Positions 25,699 through 35,013 of a stretch of DNA of 64,000 nucleotides are shown here, piece by piece. A program made the position numbers and the translations under genes. Source of the stretch: DRWZ01 sp964601505 (lineage in GTDB: Bacteria > Calescibacteriota > Calescibacteriia > Calescibacteriales > Calescibacteriaceae). The DNA lies in the NCBI GenBank assembly GCA_964601505.1, contig CAZRNR010000002.1:1-64000 (forward strand), written 5' to 3'. A model generated the notes under the pieces. The model searched no databases and was not told the origin of the DNA. It saw nothing but the letters and a program-made list of their open reading frames with translations. Position 1 is the stretch's first letter; each line of letters starts with the position of its first letter.

Positions 25699-26014
25699 AA
25701 CCTGATAAAATTATTCTGACTTTTTGTTTGGATAAATCACTTGTTTTTGGACATTTCTGTTATTCACTAGAATGATTTTGCTATTATTGCCTGTTGAGGA
25801 ATTCACCTAATTTTTTTCTTTATTTCTCTAAAGATTAGTAGTTGGACATTTTTATGGGTTCTGTCAAGGTTTTAGCTGTAATTGCCGATTGTTAGGAATC
25901 TTGAGATGTCAGATATTCTACTATTGTGCACAAGTTATTTTAAAATGCATAAGATAAAAAAGTTTGGTTTTACTTGAAAATCTTAATAATATGAATAAAT
26001 TCAAATAATATACC

Positions 26015-27271
26015 ATGGATTCAAAAGATGGAAAAACCATTTGGGTTATAGCGGCCGTTTCACTTCTCGTCTTTGGGATTTTCAAGTTATCTTCTGGTAT
26101 AATAAAAGCAGAAGAATCGTCTGACGGTATTAAGAATTCCAAAATTTATGAGAAGATAAATCTCTTCAATGAGGTTATGAAAAAAGTTTCAGATAACTAT
26201 GTACAGGAGGTTTCAGAGGATGAGCTTATAATGAGGGCAATAAGATCTATGGTTAGTTCTCTTGATCCGTTTTCTGCTTATATGTCTCCGGATGAGCTGA
26301 AGGATATGGAGGTTGAGACTCGTGGGCAGTTTGGTGGGCTTGGTATAGAAATAACCAAAAAAGATTATTATATTCTTGTTATATCTCCAATTGAAGATAC
26401 TCCTGCCTGGAAAGCTGGGATACTTCCAGGTGATAGGATTATAAAGATAAATGGTGAATCAACGCGGGATATGACGGTTCAAGATGCTGTGAGAAAGCTC
26501 AGAGGACAAAAGGGAACGAAGGTGACCATAACTGTTGAACGCAATGGTTGGGATGAACCAAGAAATTTTACGATCATAAGGGATATAATAAAGATAAAGA
26601 ATATCAGATCTACTCTTTTAGATGACATATTGTACGTTAGATTAACTAACTTTCAAGAAAGAACCGCTGATGAACTATTTGACACGTTAAAGAAACATGG
26701 ATTGTATGATGGGAAGCTAAAGGGTGTAATATTAGATTTGAGAAATAATCCAGGGGGTTTGCTTTCAGAAGCTCTGAGGGTTGCTGATATTTTTGTTGGT
26801 GATGAAATTATAGTTTCTACAAAGGGAAGAAATTCAGCCAAAGATTATCGTGGTAGAAAGGATAGAAATGATTTTCCGTCTGGTGTTTCTCTTGTCGTTC
26901 TTGTCAATAGGGGTTCTGCTTCTGCTTCTGAAATAGTCAGCGGAGCCATAAAAGACAATAAAAAAGGCATTATTATTGGCCAGAGAACATTCGGAAAAGC
27001 CTCAGTTCAGACCATAATCCCTATTTCAAATGGCGGGGCACTACGTCTGACAACTGCTCATTATTATACTCCGCTTGGAACAAATATAGAAGAAAAAGGT
27101 ATATCCCCGGATATATCATTCAAACCAAAATCTGAAGAGAAAAACTTAGTTGAAATGACTCCAGAGGAAATTCTTGACAGAAGACAGCATCCGGAATATG
27201 ATGAAGAAGTTAAATTTGCGATCTCTGTGATAAAAGGAGAAACTGATAAGGTATATCGTGAAGATAAATGA
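26015..27271 (+). CDS. C-terminal processing (Tsp-like) S41 peptidase
   Basis: 418 residues. An N-terminal signal or anchor helix (10-30) places it in the periplasm. A helical part follows (LFNEVMKKVSDNYVQEV and MVSSLDPFSAYMSPDE). The PDZ domain spans about 95-185 (GGLGIEI, AGILPGDRIIKINGE). The S41 catalytic domain follows: LDLRNNPGGLL, the Ser305 nucleophile in GSASASEI, and Lys328 in TFGKASVQ as general base. The length matches CtpA/CtpB types. It would cleave the C-termini of exported proteins. It is a single-gene unit after the assembly gap; the ATG has no Shine-Dalgarno. Confidence 0.94.
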   Translation: MDSKDGKTIWVIAAVSLLVFGIFKLSSGIIKAEESSDGIKNSKIYEKINLFNEVMKKVSDNYVQEVSEDELIMRAIRSMVSSLDPFSAYMSPDELKDMEVETRGQFGGLGIEITKKDYYILVISPIEDTPAWKAGILPGDRIIKINGESTRDMTVQDAVRKLRGQKGTKVTITVERNGWDEPRNFTIIRDIIKIKNIRSTLLDDILYVRLTNFQERTADELFDTLKKHGLYDGKLKGVILDLRNNPGGLLSEALRVADIFVGDEIIVSTKGRNSAKDYRGRKDRNDFPSGVSLVVLVNRGSASASEIVSGAIKDNKKGIIIGQRTFGKASVQTIIPISNGGALRLTTAHYYTPLGTNIEEKGISPDISFKPKSEEKNLVEMTPEEILDRRQHPEYDEEVKFAISVIKGETDKVYREDK

Positions 27272-27774
27272 AAGAAAGATTTGTATCTTTTTGTATGATT
27301 CTGCCCTAGTTTTTTCTATATTTTTTAGTATTTGAGAGACGGAAAGATTTTTTTGAACCGAAAGAAAATTTGTCTTTTATTGATTTTCTAAATAAATTTG
27401 AATAAATCAAAATTGGATTGGTATGATTGATTAGGTCCTCTAGATTTTTAGCAAAGATTGTAGAGTAGAAAATTAAAGTTTTTATAATAGCTCAGCGGGA
27501 TATTATTATTTTTGTTATGAATACCGTTTTTAATTCTCTTTTGAGTTCTCTTATTTTCTCATTTTCAATATTTTGTAAAATACTCTCTACTTCCTTTAGT
27601 TTAAATGAATCTAAAAAGGTATTTCCTCATATAATTGAAATAGAATGGTATATCATTGTAAATCAAAAATCTGTAACGGATCATTGCTTTTTTCTTTTAT
27701 AATCGTTTTTATAATTAGTAGTAAGATAAATAAAATTAATAATATTAAGCAAAGGCTAAGTTTTTAAAGTTTTT
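27272..27774. other. intergenic region upstream of tRNA-Arg
   Basis: 503 bp with no convincing gene. A 61-codon open frame from 27517 has no recognisable similarity and lies in low-complexity AT-rich sequence, so I do not call it. The 60 bases before the tRNA are almost pure A/T and must contain its promoter. Confidence 0.4.
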
Positions 27775-27846
27775 GCGCCTGTAGCTCAGAGGAAGAGCAT
27801 TGGATTCCGGATCCAAGGGTCGCGGGTTCAAATCCCGCCAGGCGCT
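27775..27846 (+). tRNA. tRNA-Arg (anticodon CCG)
   Basis: A complete cloverleaf of 72 nt. The acceptor stem GCGCCTG / CAGGCGC pairs over 7 bp. The D stem is GCTC / GAGC with a 7-nt loop, and the anticodon stem TTGGA / TCCAA carries the loop TTCCGGA, giving anticodon CCG (reads CGG). A 5-nt variable loop is followed by T stem GCGGG / CCCGC with loop TTCAAAT. The discriminator base is T. The 3' CCA is not encoded, which fits the CCA-adding enzyme gene at 40.7 kb. A protein gene starts 12 nt after the tRNA end. Confidence 0.96.
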
Positions 27847-27858
27847 TTTGTAAGGAGA

Positions 27859-29040
27859 ATGAATTTAGCGAACGAGGAAAACAAGTGGAAAAAAGATATC
27901 TACTTCGTCATAACTTCGATTATAACTTTTATATTAGGAGTACTGGTTGGTCTCCTGTTATCAAAATGTCCGGGGTATGATAAGAAATCTCAGATCCAGA
28001 AGGAAGTATTTCCGGAAAAAACTACATCTGTGAAGGAGGAAAGACCCAGAGTTTTTATTGAGGGTAGACCTGTTGGAGAGATTTTTCCATCGTATATAAC
28101 TCTTTATAAAGCTGAGGTGACATCTTTCCCGGTCCAACCAACCTGTTTTATACCAAAGTTTTCCCCTGCAGTTATTGAGGCACCAGAAAAATATACAAAT
28201 AAAAGATCTGTGGATATTGTTTTTTCTCCGGGTCTCGTTTTTACATGTAAAACTGAGGGCTTTGAATTTCCCTGTGGAGTAAACTCAAATAGAATAAGAG
28301 TGGATTATTTAGAGGATGGATTAAAAGTTTTTGAGATAAAATATAAAGATGAAATGGGTTGCGAGGCAGATCTTATAAAAATAACTTTCTTGATAGACAC
28401 TGTTCCGCCTATAACTAAAATAATTCCAGAAGGTTTTTCTGACCTCGTGACCTCCGCTGATGCAAGGTTCAAATTTGAGGTTAATGAACCATATAGAATC
28501 ACGCTGTGTAAAGTAGATGATGGATTCTGGATTGATTGTTCGGCTGGCGCAATAAATCTTTCAAGCCTTGAGGAAGGTTGGCATAAGATTTCGGTATATT
28601 CTGTTGACCTTGCTGGTAATGAGGAGGATCCAATTAAGGAGTATGAGTTTAGAGTTGATGCTAGACCTCCTGTTTCTTTCCTTATATCTGCTCCTTCACC
28701 AGTAACGAATTTATCAGAAGCAGTTTTTGAGTTTGATGCGGACGAAGATGATGTTCGTTTTGAATGTAAGATTGAAGATAGTGATTGGCTCCATTGTACT
28801 TCACCTTATAAACTCTCTGATCTGAGACCAGGTGCTCATAAGTTCAGGCTTAGAGCAATTGATTATCTTGGTAGAGTTGAAGAAAATCCTTTGATATACT
28901 CCTGGACAATTGTGTCTGGGGAACTAAAAGGAAGTCCCAAACCTTTTACGCCTCCTCGGGAAGCTGTTAAAATAAGAAAGTATAGAAAAGCTCTAAAGGG
29001 AGAATCTCAACAACAGACACAACAGCAGGAAGTGAAATAA
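27859..29040 (+). CDS. membrane-anchored protein with Ig-like, cysteine-paired repeats
   Basis: 393 residues. One membrane helix (about 14-34) anchors the chain and the rest is outside. From about residue 115 three Ig-like modules of 80-90 residues follow each other. Each has a pair of cysteines about eight to nine residues apart around an aromatic (CKTEGFEFPC, CKVDDGFWIDC, CKIEDSDWLHC), then a Gly-containing turn (EDGLKVFEI, EEGWHKISV, RPGAHKFRL) and, in two of them, DxxGN/R. Linkers read IDTVPP and VDARPP. The C-terminus is a basic, Gln-rich tail. Such modules are common in surface proteins of Myxococcota-like bacteria. The start is 12 nt after the tRNA; AAGGAG sits only 1 nt before the ATG, too close for normal use. 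Confidence 0.75.
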   Translation: MNLANEENKWKKDIYFVITSIITFILGVLVGLLLSKCPGYDKKSQIQKEVFPEKTTSVKEERPRVFIEGRPVGEIFPSYITLYKAEVTSFPVQPTCFIPKFSPAVIEAPEKYTNKRSVDIVFSPGLVFTCKTEGFEFPCGVNSNRIRVDYLEDGLKVFEIKYKDEMGCEADLIKITFLIDTVPPITKIIPEGFSDLVTSADARFKFEVNEPYRITLCKVDDGFWIDCSAGAINLSSLEEGWHKISVYSVDLAGNEEDPIKEYEFRVDARPPVSFLISAPSPVTNLSEAVFEFDADEDDVRFECKIEDSDWLHCTSPYKLSDLRPGAHKFRLRAIDYLGRVEENPLIYSWTIVSGELKGSPKPFTPPREAVKIRKYRKALKGESQQQTQQQEVK

Positions 29041-29119
29041 TCTATTTTTATGATATTGAAATCCGAAAAAATCCAAAAGTTGAAATCTGATAAAAAACCG
29101 AATTTGGGCCATTGAAAAA

Positions 29120-29947
29120 CTAAAACACAACTCCGATATTTAAAAGCGTATTTTTCTTGAAAGTTGAATATCCAAACCATAGGTAAAGTTTTGGGGATAC
29201 GAAAGCCGTTCCTGCTGTTATATCTTTATGATAGCTTGCAAGTAATCTGAACCATGTCAGGATCCTGAAGATTCCTCCGAAGTTTGGGATAAGTTTATTT
29301 CCTATGTAGAATACCTGAGTGAATATCAACATATCATCATTGCTTAAGCTCAATCCCGTTCCACCCGCTATCTTATCGTGTATTAGGAAGGAAGAAAATC
29401 CCCCTGTTAGTATTATTTTGTCAAATTCTTTCTTAAAAATAGTTCCAATACCTGGAACTAAAGTTTTTTTACCCAGCTCTTTTTCAAGATTGCTATTAGT
29501 TTTCCACTTAATTGATACTCCAAAACCTATTGTTATATCTGTTATCTCAAAAGAGTATGATAAGTCTCCGGAAAGTATATTTGTATTTTCATCAGAACAA
29601 AGGAATTTTTTAGATATACATTTGATATATATTCCACCTCCTATTATAGATGTTTTACTATCGGTTATCTTGAGAAGTGATGATTTATATATTGGGGATA
29701 TTCCTGTGGATAAGCTTATGTCATATTTTTGAGAAAGTTCTAATGTTGCGGGGTTCATTTCTGAGTGCGGGTGAGTCATCCCTCCGCCTTGAAATCTAAT
29801 ATCTGGAAACCCAGCGAATATATATCCATACTTTGTAATTGTATCTGAAGAGCCTTGCTGAATTGAGGACAAAAAGATTGTTTTAGTTAATAAAAATATT
29901 TTTGCAGATTTTCTAAGTATCTTCACACTTTTAATGAATTTTATCAA
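29120..29947 (-). CDS. predicted outer-membrane beta-barrel protein
   Basis: About 275 residues in the open frame, starting with TTG. The N-terminal 35 residues are basic then hydrophobic (KIFLLTKTIFLSS), a plausible signal peptide, but the exact start is uncertain (a GTG seven codons later is equally possible). The mature part alternates polar and hydrophobic residues with many Gly, Tyr and Phe (TSIIGGGIYIK, ITIGFGVSIKW, KLYLWFGYSTF), and the last residue is Phe, as in barrel proteins inserted by BamA. The early motif GGGMTHPHSEMNPATLE resembles the start of FadL/UPF0164-like proteins, a weak assignment. It is divergent from the cyclase gene. Confidence 0.6.
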   Translation of the reverse strand: MIKFIKSVKILRKSAKIFLLTKTIFLSSIQQGSSDTITKYGYIFAGFPDIRFQGGGMTHPHSEMNPATLELSQKYDISLSTGISPIYKSSLLKITDSKTSIIGGGIYIKCISKKFLCSDENTNILSGDLSYSFEITDITIGFGVSIKWKTNSNLEKELGKKTLVPGIGTIFKKEFDKIILTGGFSSFLIHDKIAGGTGLSLSNDDMLIFTQVFYIGNKLIPNFGGIFRILTWFRLLASYHKDITAGTAFVSPKLYLWFGYSTFKKNTLLNIGVVF

Positions 29948-29998
29948 ATCATTTCTTTACTTGAGCATTTAGTTATTAAATTTTCTTGTGTTTGTATT

Positions 29999-32900
29999 AT
30001 GAAATGCACGGAGTGCGGTTTTGAGAATCCGGGGGGTTTCAAGTTTTGTGGAAATTGTGGAGCGAAGCTAAAGAATATATGCCCAAGCTGTGGATTCGAA
30101 AATCCCCCTAACTTTAAATTCTGTGGTGAATGCGGAAATAAACTTTTCGGAGCTAAAAAGGTTGAACAAGGTCAAAAGCAGAATGGAGTTCAATTTCAGG
30201 AGCCCGAGAAGATTGAGAAGAAAGAAATTGAGAGGAGGGATGAAAAATTTGAGAAGGAAGAGATTGAAGAAGTTATGAGAGAATCTGAGAGGAGGCCAGT
30301 TTCTATCCTCTTCGCCGATATTTCTGGTTTTACGACCTTATCGGAGAAACTCGATCCAGAGGAGCTTAGAGCTTTTATAGGTGATGTTCTGAATAAGTTA
30401 GCCGATATAGTTAAAAGGAACGGTGGTTATGTTGATAAGTTCATAGGAGATGAGGTTATGGCTCTTTTTGGTGCTCCACGCGCTATGGGAGATGATACAG
30501 AAAGAGCAGTTAGAACAGCTTGGGAGATGATGAAATTTGTAAGGGATAATTACAAAGATATTTCACTGCATGGCGGTATTGCGACAGGTGATGTTGTTGT
30601 TGGGTCAATATCTGAAAGGCCACAAGACTACACTGCTATGGGAGATACTGTAAATATTGCAAAGAGGCTTGAGGAGGAATCTTCATCTTGGCAATTTCTC
30701 GTTGACGAGAATACATTCCTTCTAACATCAAACAAATTTAGTTATAAATATTTTGGAGAGATAAAGCTGAAGGGAAAAACCAAGCAACTCAAAGTCTATG
30801 AACTTATGGAGCAAAAGTTGTCTGCGAGAATCTTCATAGGAAGAGAAAAGGAATTTTCTGAAGTAAAAAATATTTTGAATTCAGGTTATGCGTTAATAGG
30901 TATATATGGTGAGCCTGGTGTTGGAATTTCAAGTTTTGTTGATTTCATTCACAGTAATTTGCCGAATTCATATAAGTTTATCGCCTCTGATTATGGATTT
31001 TTTGGAGTCATAAAGGATATGATCACTTCTGTTGGCGATAACCTTTCAGATAGGAAAGAAGAAATGATCTCAAAGCTTTCAAAAAAATATAATGTATCAT
31101 GGCATTTTTTAGGATATATTTTTGGGGTAGTTTTTCCTGAATCTCCATTGAAGTATCTTTCACCTGAGCAAATAGAGCAGGAGACTCTCAAGACTATTTC
31201 TGATTTTATGAATTCTGCTTTCAAAGACAAGATCGTTATAATAGACTCTTTTTCTGAAGCAGATAGATATACAAAGAATTTTTTTTTCAAACTTCCAAGC
31301 TATTCTCCAAAATTTTCAGTTGTGGTTGGTTTTGATAAGGGAACAGTTGATCTTGAACAATTCCATAATGGCTGGAGGTTTATAGAGCTTTCTAATTTTT
31401 CAATTGATGAGGTAAGGAGGTTTCTAGGTCACCTTTCCGATAAGGTGCCAACCGATGATTTTACTTCGACTATTTACACTTTAACAGGTGGGAATCCCCT
31501 TTTTGTATCAGAACTTTATGCTCTTTTGGAGGCTTCTGGAGATCTCATTGTTGAAAATGGTTTTATAAGGCTGAAGCCCGATTTTGTTATTCCCAAGGCT
31601 ATAGGGATAAGGCAAGTTATTCTCTCAAAAGTAGATAAGATCCCTCAGAGTGCAAGATATGTTCTTGAAGTCATGTCCTGCTTGAATATCCAGAACAAGG
31701 ATGTGCTTTACAAATTTTTTGAAGATGATCTGAGGAGTTTTGCAAAGGCTATAGATATACTCAAGCAAAATGCCTTGATTGAAGAAAGAGAAGATTTTTT
31801 TATTTTCAGACAGATGATATATAAGGATGTCATTTATGATAAACTCTTGAAAGCTAAAAGATATGAGATACATTCCAAACTTTTTGAGTGCGCTTCTCAG
31901 ATATCTGGAGATGATGTTGATATAATTTCAATAGCTGCTGATCAGGCCGAAAAATCTGAAAGATTTCAGGATGCCTTTGAGATGTACAGGAAAGCTGGTA
32001 TTATAGCAAGATCAAAGTTTAACTTAGCACAGGCAATATACTTTTTTGAAAATGCGCGGAGAATCTTAGATAATATCAAAGATTTTTCATCTATACCTGA
32101 TCTTTATGAGTTTTTTGATGCTTTTGGGAATATTTTATACCACGTTGGTAACTTCCAGGGGGCGAAAGCATGTTTTGAGTCGGCTGAAAAATTTTCTACA
32201 GACAAGGCAAAGATGATCAAGGCAAAAAGATGTTATGGAGACTGCCTACAAATGCTCGGACAATTTGACGAAGCTGAAAAAGTCTATAAAGATATAATAA
32301 ACCAAACGGAACAAGATCCATCTTTGAAATCTGAATTTGTAAAAACTCTTGCTCTGTTGTGTCATCTTTTTGTTGATAGGGGACAACCGGGTGTTGGTGA
32401 AGGCTTTGGTATTAGAGCATTACAGATGTCTGATGAGAACTTCAAAAGAAATTATAAGGAAATTTATTCAGATGTCGTCAATGCTTTGGGCAGAGCATAT
32501 TTATCTATGGGAAATATACAGAAAGCAAGGCAATTTTTTATGGAGTTGTATGATATTTCTCTTGGGATGGATAATCAAAGATTAAGGGGTGTAGCAATGT
32601 CAAATTATGCTGTCTCTTTATATATGCTGGGAGAGCTTGAATCGGCTTTACTCCTCTTCAAGCAATATTTGGATTTATCAAGATCAATAATGGATACTCG
32701 GGGTACAGCTATAGCATATGCCAATTTATCACAAGTTCTATTTGAGATCGGAGATGTTGATGAAGCTGTTCGAAAAGCTACGGAATCTGTTAAAATTTTC
32801 AGAGATATAGGAGATAAATACGGTACTATGGAGACTCTTGAAATGTTGGCTAATATGAAAGTTCTCTTAGGTGATTACGACCAAGTTGAGAAAATTTTGA

Positions 32901-33319
32901 TTGAAGAACTCATTCCACAAACAGATTCAGATATCAAGAAATCAAAATACAATCTGCTTATTGCAATGGCTATGCTTGGGAAAAAAAAGTTCAATGAAGC
33001 TAAATTATACCTTGATAAAGCAAAACAGCTGAATGAGGATATATTAAATGATCCTTATTATAACATTGCTCTTTCTAGACTCGAGTTTGAGAAGGGAGAT
33101 TTCGTTTCTGCTCATACCATTGCCAGAAATGCTATAAACTTATCTACCAGAGATACTGATAAAATCTTTTCTATCCTTAACTTTCTTAAGATAATCTCAC
33201 CTCGCGCTTCGGAATCCGTTGTTTTTCAAGATGAAAAGGAGAACTACGAGAAAGAACTTAAAAACATAATTTCAAGGTTCAGGAGTTTTTCAGCCGAAGC
33301 TTTCAAATTTTTCTCATGA
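29999..33319 (+). CDS. zinc-ribbon / class III cyclase / degenerate ATPase / TPR signalling protein
   Basis: 1106 residues. Two double-zinc-ribbon units at the N-terminus (CxxC...CxxC, residues 3-20 and 28-45). A charged linker follows. The class III adenylate/guanylate cyclase domain (about 99-270) has metal Asp107 (FADISGF) and Asp151 (GDEVMALFG), base-binding Lys147 and Asp210, and transition-state Asn219 and Arg223, so it looks catalytically complete. Next is an AAA/STAND-like ATPase region (about 278-640) whose P-loop reads GEPGVGIS (304-311), with Ile310 where Lys is required. The remainder (about 650-1090) is TPR-type helical repeats (ALLLFKQYLDLSRSI, NEAKLYLDKAKQL). Multidomain proteins of this plan are known from myxobacteria-like genomes. 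It probably makes cAMP or cGMP in response to a partner bound by the TPRs. Confidence 0.9.
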   Translation: MKCTECGFENPGGFKFCGNCGAKLKNICPSCGFENPPNFKFCGECGNKLFGAKKVEQGQKQNGVQFQEPEKIEKKEIERRDEKFEKEEIEEVMRESERRPVSILFADISGFTTLSEKLDPEELRAFIGDVLNKLADIVKRNGGYVDKFIGDEVMALFGAPRAMGDDTERAVRTAWEMMKFVRDNYKDISLHGGIATGDVVVGSISERPQDYTAMGDTVNIAKRLEEESSSWQFLVDENTFLLTSNKFSYKYFGEIKLKGKTKQLKVYELMEQKLSARIFIGREKEFSEVKNILNSGYALIGIYGEPGVGISSFVDFIHSNLPNSYKFIASDYGFFGVIKDMITSVGDNLSDRKEEMISKLSKKYNVSWHFLGYIFGVVFPESPLKYLSPEQIEQETLKTISDFMNSAFKDKIVIIDSFSEADRYTKNFFFKLPSYSPKFSVVVGFDKGTVDLEQFHNGWRFIELSNFSIDEVRRFLGHLSDKVPTDDFTSTIYTLTGGNPLFVSELYALLEASGDLIVENGFIRLKPDFVIPKAIGIRQVILSKVDKIPQSARYVLEVMSCLNIQNKDVLYKFFEDDLRSFAKAIDILKQNALIEEREDFFIFRQMIYKDVIYDKLLKAKRYEIHSKLFECASQISGDDVDIISIAADQAEKSERFQDAFEMYRKAGIIARSKFNLAQAIYFFENARRILDNIKDFSSIPDLYEFFDAFGNILYHVGNFQGAKACFESAEKFSTDKAKMIKAKRCYGDCLQMLGQFDEAEKVYKDIINQTEQDPSLKSEFVKTLALLCHLFVDRGQPGVGEGFGIRALQMSDENFKRNYKEIYSDVVNALGRAYLSMGNIQKARQFFMELYDISLGMDNQRLRGVAMSNYAVSLYMLGELESALLLFKQYLDLSRSIMDTRGTAIAYANLSQVLFEIGDVDEAVRKATESVKIFRDIGDKYGTMETLEMLANMKVLLGDYDQVEKILIEELIPQTDSDIKKSKYNLLIAMAMLGKKKFNEAKLYLDKAKQLNEDILNDPYYNIALSRLEFEKGDFVSAHTIARNAINLSTRDTDKIFSILNFLKIISPRASESVVFQDEKENYEKELKNIISRFRSFSAEAFKFFS

Positions 33320-34065
33320 TATTTAAGAATCTCTGGGGCTTAATTCTTACAGTAATTAGGATTCTCCTTTTTCTTCTTATTTCTATCCCCTATTTTTTCC
33401 TTATAATTTTTATTCCTTTTCTTGTACGTTCCGAGAGACTATCTGAGATATTTTGCTCATACTGGTTCAAAACCCTTTTTTATATTTTTGGAATAAGGTT
33501 ATATGTCAAAAAAATTGGTCAAATACCTGATGATAAATTTATTATTTTTTCAAATCACTTGAGTTTTCTTGATATCCCTGCAGTAGTTTTAGCTCTTTGG
33601 GGAAAAAGAATAAAATTTGTTGCCAAAGAAGCCGTTCTAAAATACCCAGTAATAGGTTGGGGACTTAAAATTCAAAATCATATAATTTTAAAGGAAGGAT
33701 CAGAGTTTTCTTCTGTGAGGAAAATAGTCAGAACTATAGAGAGAGAGGATGTGGATTGTATTTGCATATTCCCAGAAGGTACAAGAGGAACGAGTTCCGA
33801 GCAAGTCCAACCTTTCAAAGAAGGTGTCTCATTTATCTTTGATCTGATCAAAAAACCTCTTGTGCCATTAGCTATTATAGGAACAGAGAAGATTTATCCG
33901 GTAGGTGCTTTTGTTCCAAAGAGTGGTGTAATCAAGGTGATAATAGGTAATCCGATAACCTATCAGAGTTTTGATTTTTTTGAGAGTAAATCAAAAGTTC
34001 GTAGGAAAGTCTTATCTGAAAAAATTCATCAGGAACTTTTGGAACTCATAAAGATGAATTTGTGA
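33316..34065 (+). CDS. plsC: 1-acyl-sn-glycerol-3-phosphate acyltransferase (PlsC-like)
   Basis: 249 residues. The N-terminal hydrophobic region (6-35) anchors it to the inner membrane. The acyltransferase motifs are in order: HxxxxD as NHLSFLD (His81, Asp86), the KEAVLKYPVIGWG segment, and IFPEGTRGTSS, then PLVPLAIIG. It makes phosphatidic acid from lysophosphatidic acid; other acyl acceptors are possible for this family. The ATG overlaps the cyclase stop by 4 bp (ATGA), so a lipid enzyme is translationally coupled to a signalling protein. It is convergent with the rhomboid gene, 11 bp away. Confidence 0.9.
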   Translation: MIFKNLWGLILTVIRILLFLLISIPYFFLIIFIPFLVRSERLSEIFCSYWFKTLFYIFGIRLYVKKIGQIPDDKFIIFSNHLSFLDIPAVVLALWGKRIKFVAKEAVLKYPVIGWGLKIQNHIILKEGSEFSSVRKIVRTIEREDVDCICIFPEGTRGTSSEQVQPFKEGVSFIFDLIKKPLVPLAIIGTEKIYPVGAFVPKSGVIKVIIGNPITYQSFDFFESKSKVRRKVLSEKIHQELLELIKMNL

Positions 34066-34076
34066 TTGCAAGGTCT

Positions 34077-34751
34077 TCAGTGGTATCTTACTACGATTAT
34101 TCTTCTTTTTGTGTTTTTCTTGAATTTTTTTGTTAGGTATATTCCTGTTATAAAACCTCCTATATGGGCCCACCAAGCTACTCCACCAATTCCAGCAAAT
34201 GGGAGAGTTAGCATACCGTTTATCACTTGGCTTATGAACCAAAAGCCAATAAAAATGATTGAAGGTATTTCGGCGAGTGATACAAAGAAAAAGAAAAATA
34301 CAAGGGACAATATTCTTGCTTTTGGGAAAAACTTCATATAGGCTGCAAGTACTCCACTGATTGCTCCGCTAGCTCCGACCATGGGAATGTCTTTGCTCCC
34401 AAAGATGAAACTCACAGCTATCTGAGTGAAAGCTGCTCCACAACCACATAAGAAGTAAAAGATGATGTATCTTATCCGACCCATTCTGTCCTCTACATTA
34501 TCTCCAAATATCCACAATACCCACATATTGCTGATTATGTGAAACCAGTTTCCGTGTAGAAACATATGCGTTATAATGTTTTGAGGGCTTTTGATTATGT
34601 TTGCTGGTGTAAGGCCGAATTCTTTTATGAATCTCTCGAAATTGTTTCCAAGTGTGATAGAGTATATCCACACAGCTGAATTCAGTATTATGAATAAAAC
34701 TGTAATTATGGGAAATCTTGAGGGCTGGTTTATATCCTTTAGAGGTAGCAT
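34077..34751 (-). CDS. rhomboid family intramembrane serine protease
   Basis: 224 residues, six membrane helices. Family motifs: HMFLHGNWFHIISNMWVLW (the His/Asn-containing helix 2), GASGAISG with catalytic Ser128, and AWWAHIGGFITG with catalytic His196. GRIRYIIFYFLCG lies between them. It cleaves membrane-anchored substrates within the bilayer. It begins with the MLPLKD segment common to soil and marine bacterial rhomboids. The ATG has TATAAA 7 nt upstream and no ribosome-binding site. Confidence 0.93.
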   Translation of the reverse strand: MLPLKDINQPSRFPIITVLFIILNSAVWIYSITLGNNFERFIKEFGLTPANIIKSPQNIITHMFLHGNWFHIISNMWVLWIFGDNVEDRMGRIRYIIFYFLCGCGAAFTQIAVSFIFGSKDIPMVGASGAISGVLAAYMKFFPKARILSLVFFFFFVSLAEIPSIIFIGFWFISQVINGMLTLPFAGIGGVAWWAHIGGFITGIYLTKKFKKNTKRRIIVVRYH

Positions 34752-34758
34752 TTAGAGG

Positions 34759-34764
34759 TTTATA
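34759..34764 (-). promoter_or_regulatory. -10 element of the rhomboid gene, apparently leaderless
   Basis: TATAAA (minus strand) ends 7 nt before the ATG at 34751. Confidence 0.45.
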
Positions 34765-35013
34765 ATTAATTACGGAGAATGTGAATTTTATGTAAAACGG
34801 AATGCTTTGTTGAAAGCATATAAATATACACATAATAAATTTAATTTTTGCAAGTTTTTAGATGACTCTCAATCCTGTAGGCTTGTAGAATTATTCCTTG
34901 AAAAGTTTGATTTATGACTTGGTTTCACCATTGATTGGATGTAACATTTCATTTTATATTCTTCCAAAAGATACAGAGAAAATCGGCCGTTAGAGGAGAA
35001 TTTTGAATAAAGA

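Larger units (their letters stand above)
25423..26014. other. intergenic region containing an assembly gap
   Basis: 592 bp in the file, of which 100 are N and 55 are a repeated copy of the left flank (see next entries). No gene, tRNA or strong hairpin is visible in the rest. It holds the hydrolase promoter on the left and, on the right, the ctp promoter (AATAAT or TAATAT a few bases before the ATG at 26015). Confidence 0.5.

Noticed and set aside
27517..27702. 61-codon open frame upstream of tRNA-Arg with an AT-rich promoter-like sequence
   Set aside because: No recognisable similarity, low-complexity Ser/Phe-rich translation, and it lies in an AT-rich spacer where such frames arise by chance.
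27852..27857. AAGGAG before the Ig-like gene as a working ribosome site
   Set aside because: Only 1 nt separates it from the ATG, too close for normal initiation; no later in-frame Met is near enough to replace the start.
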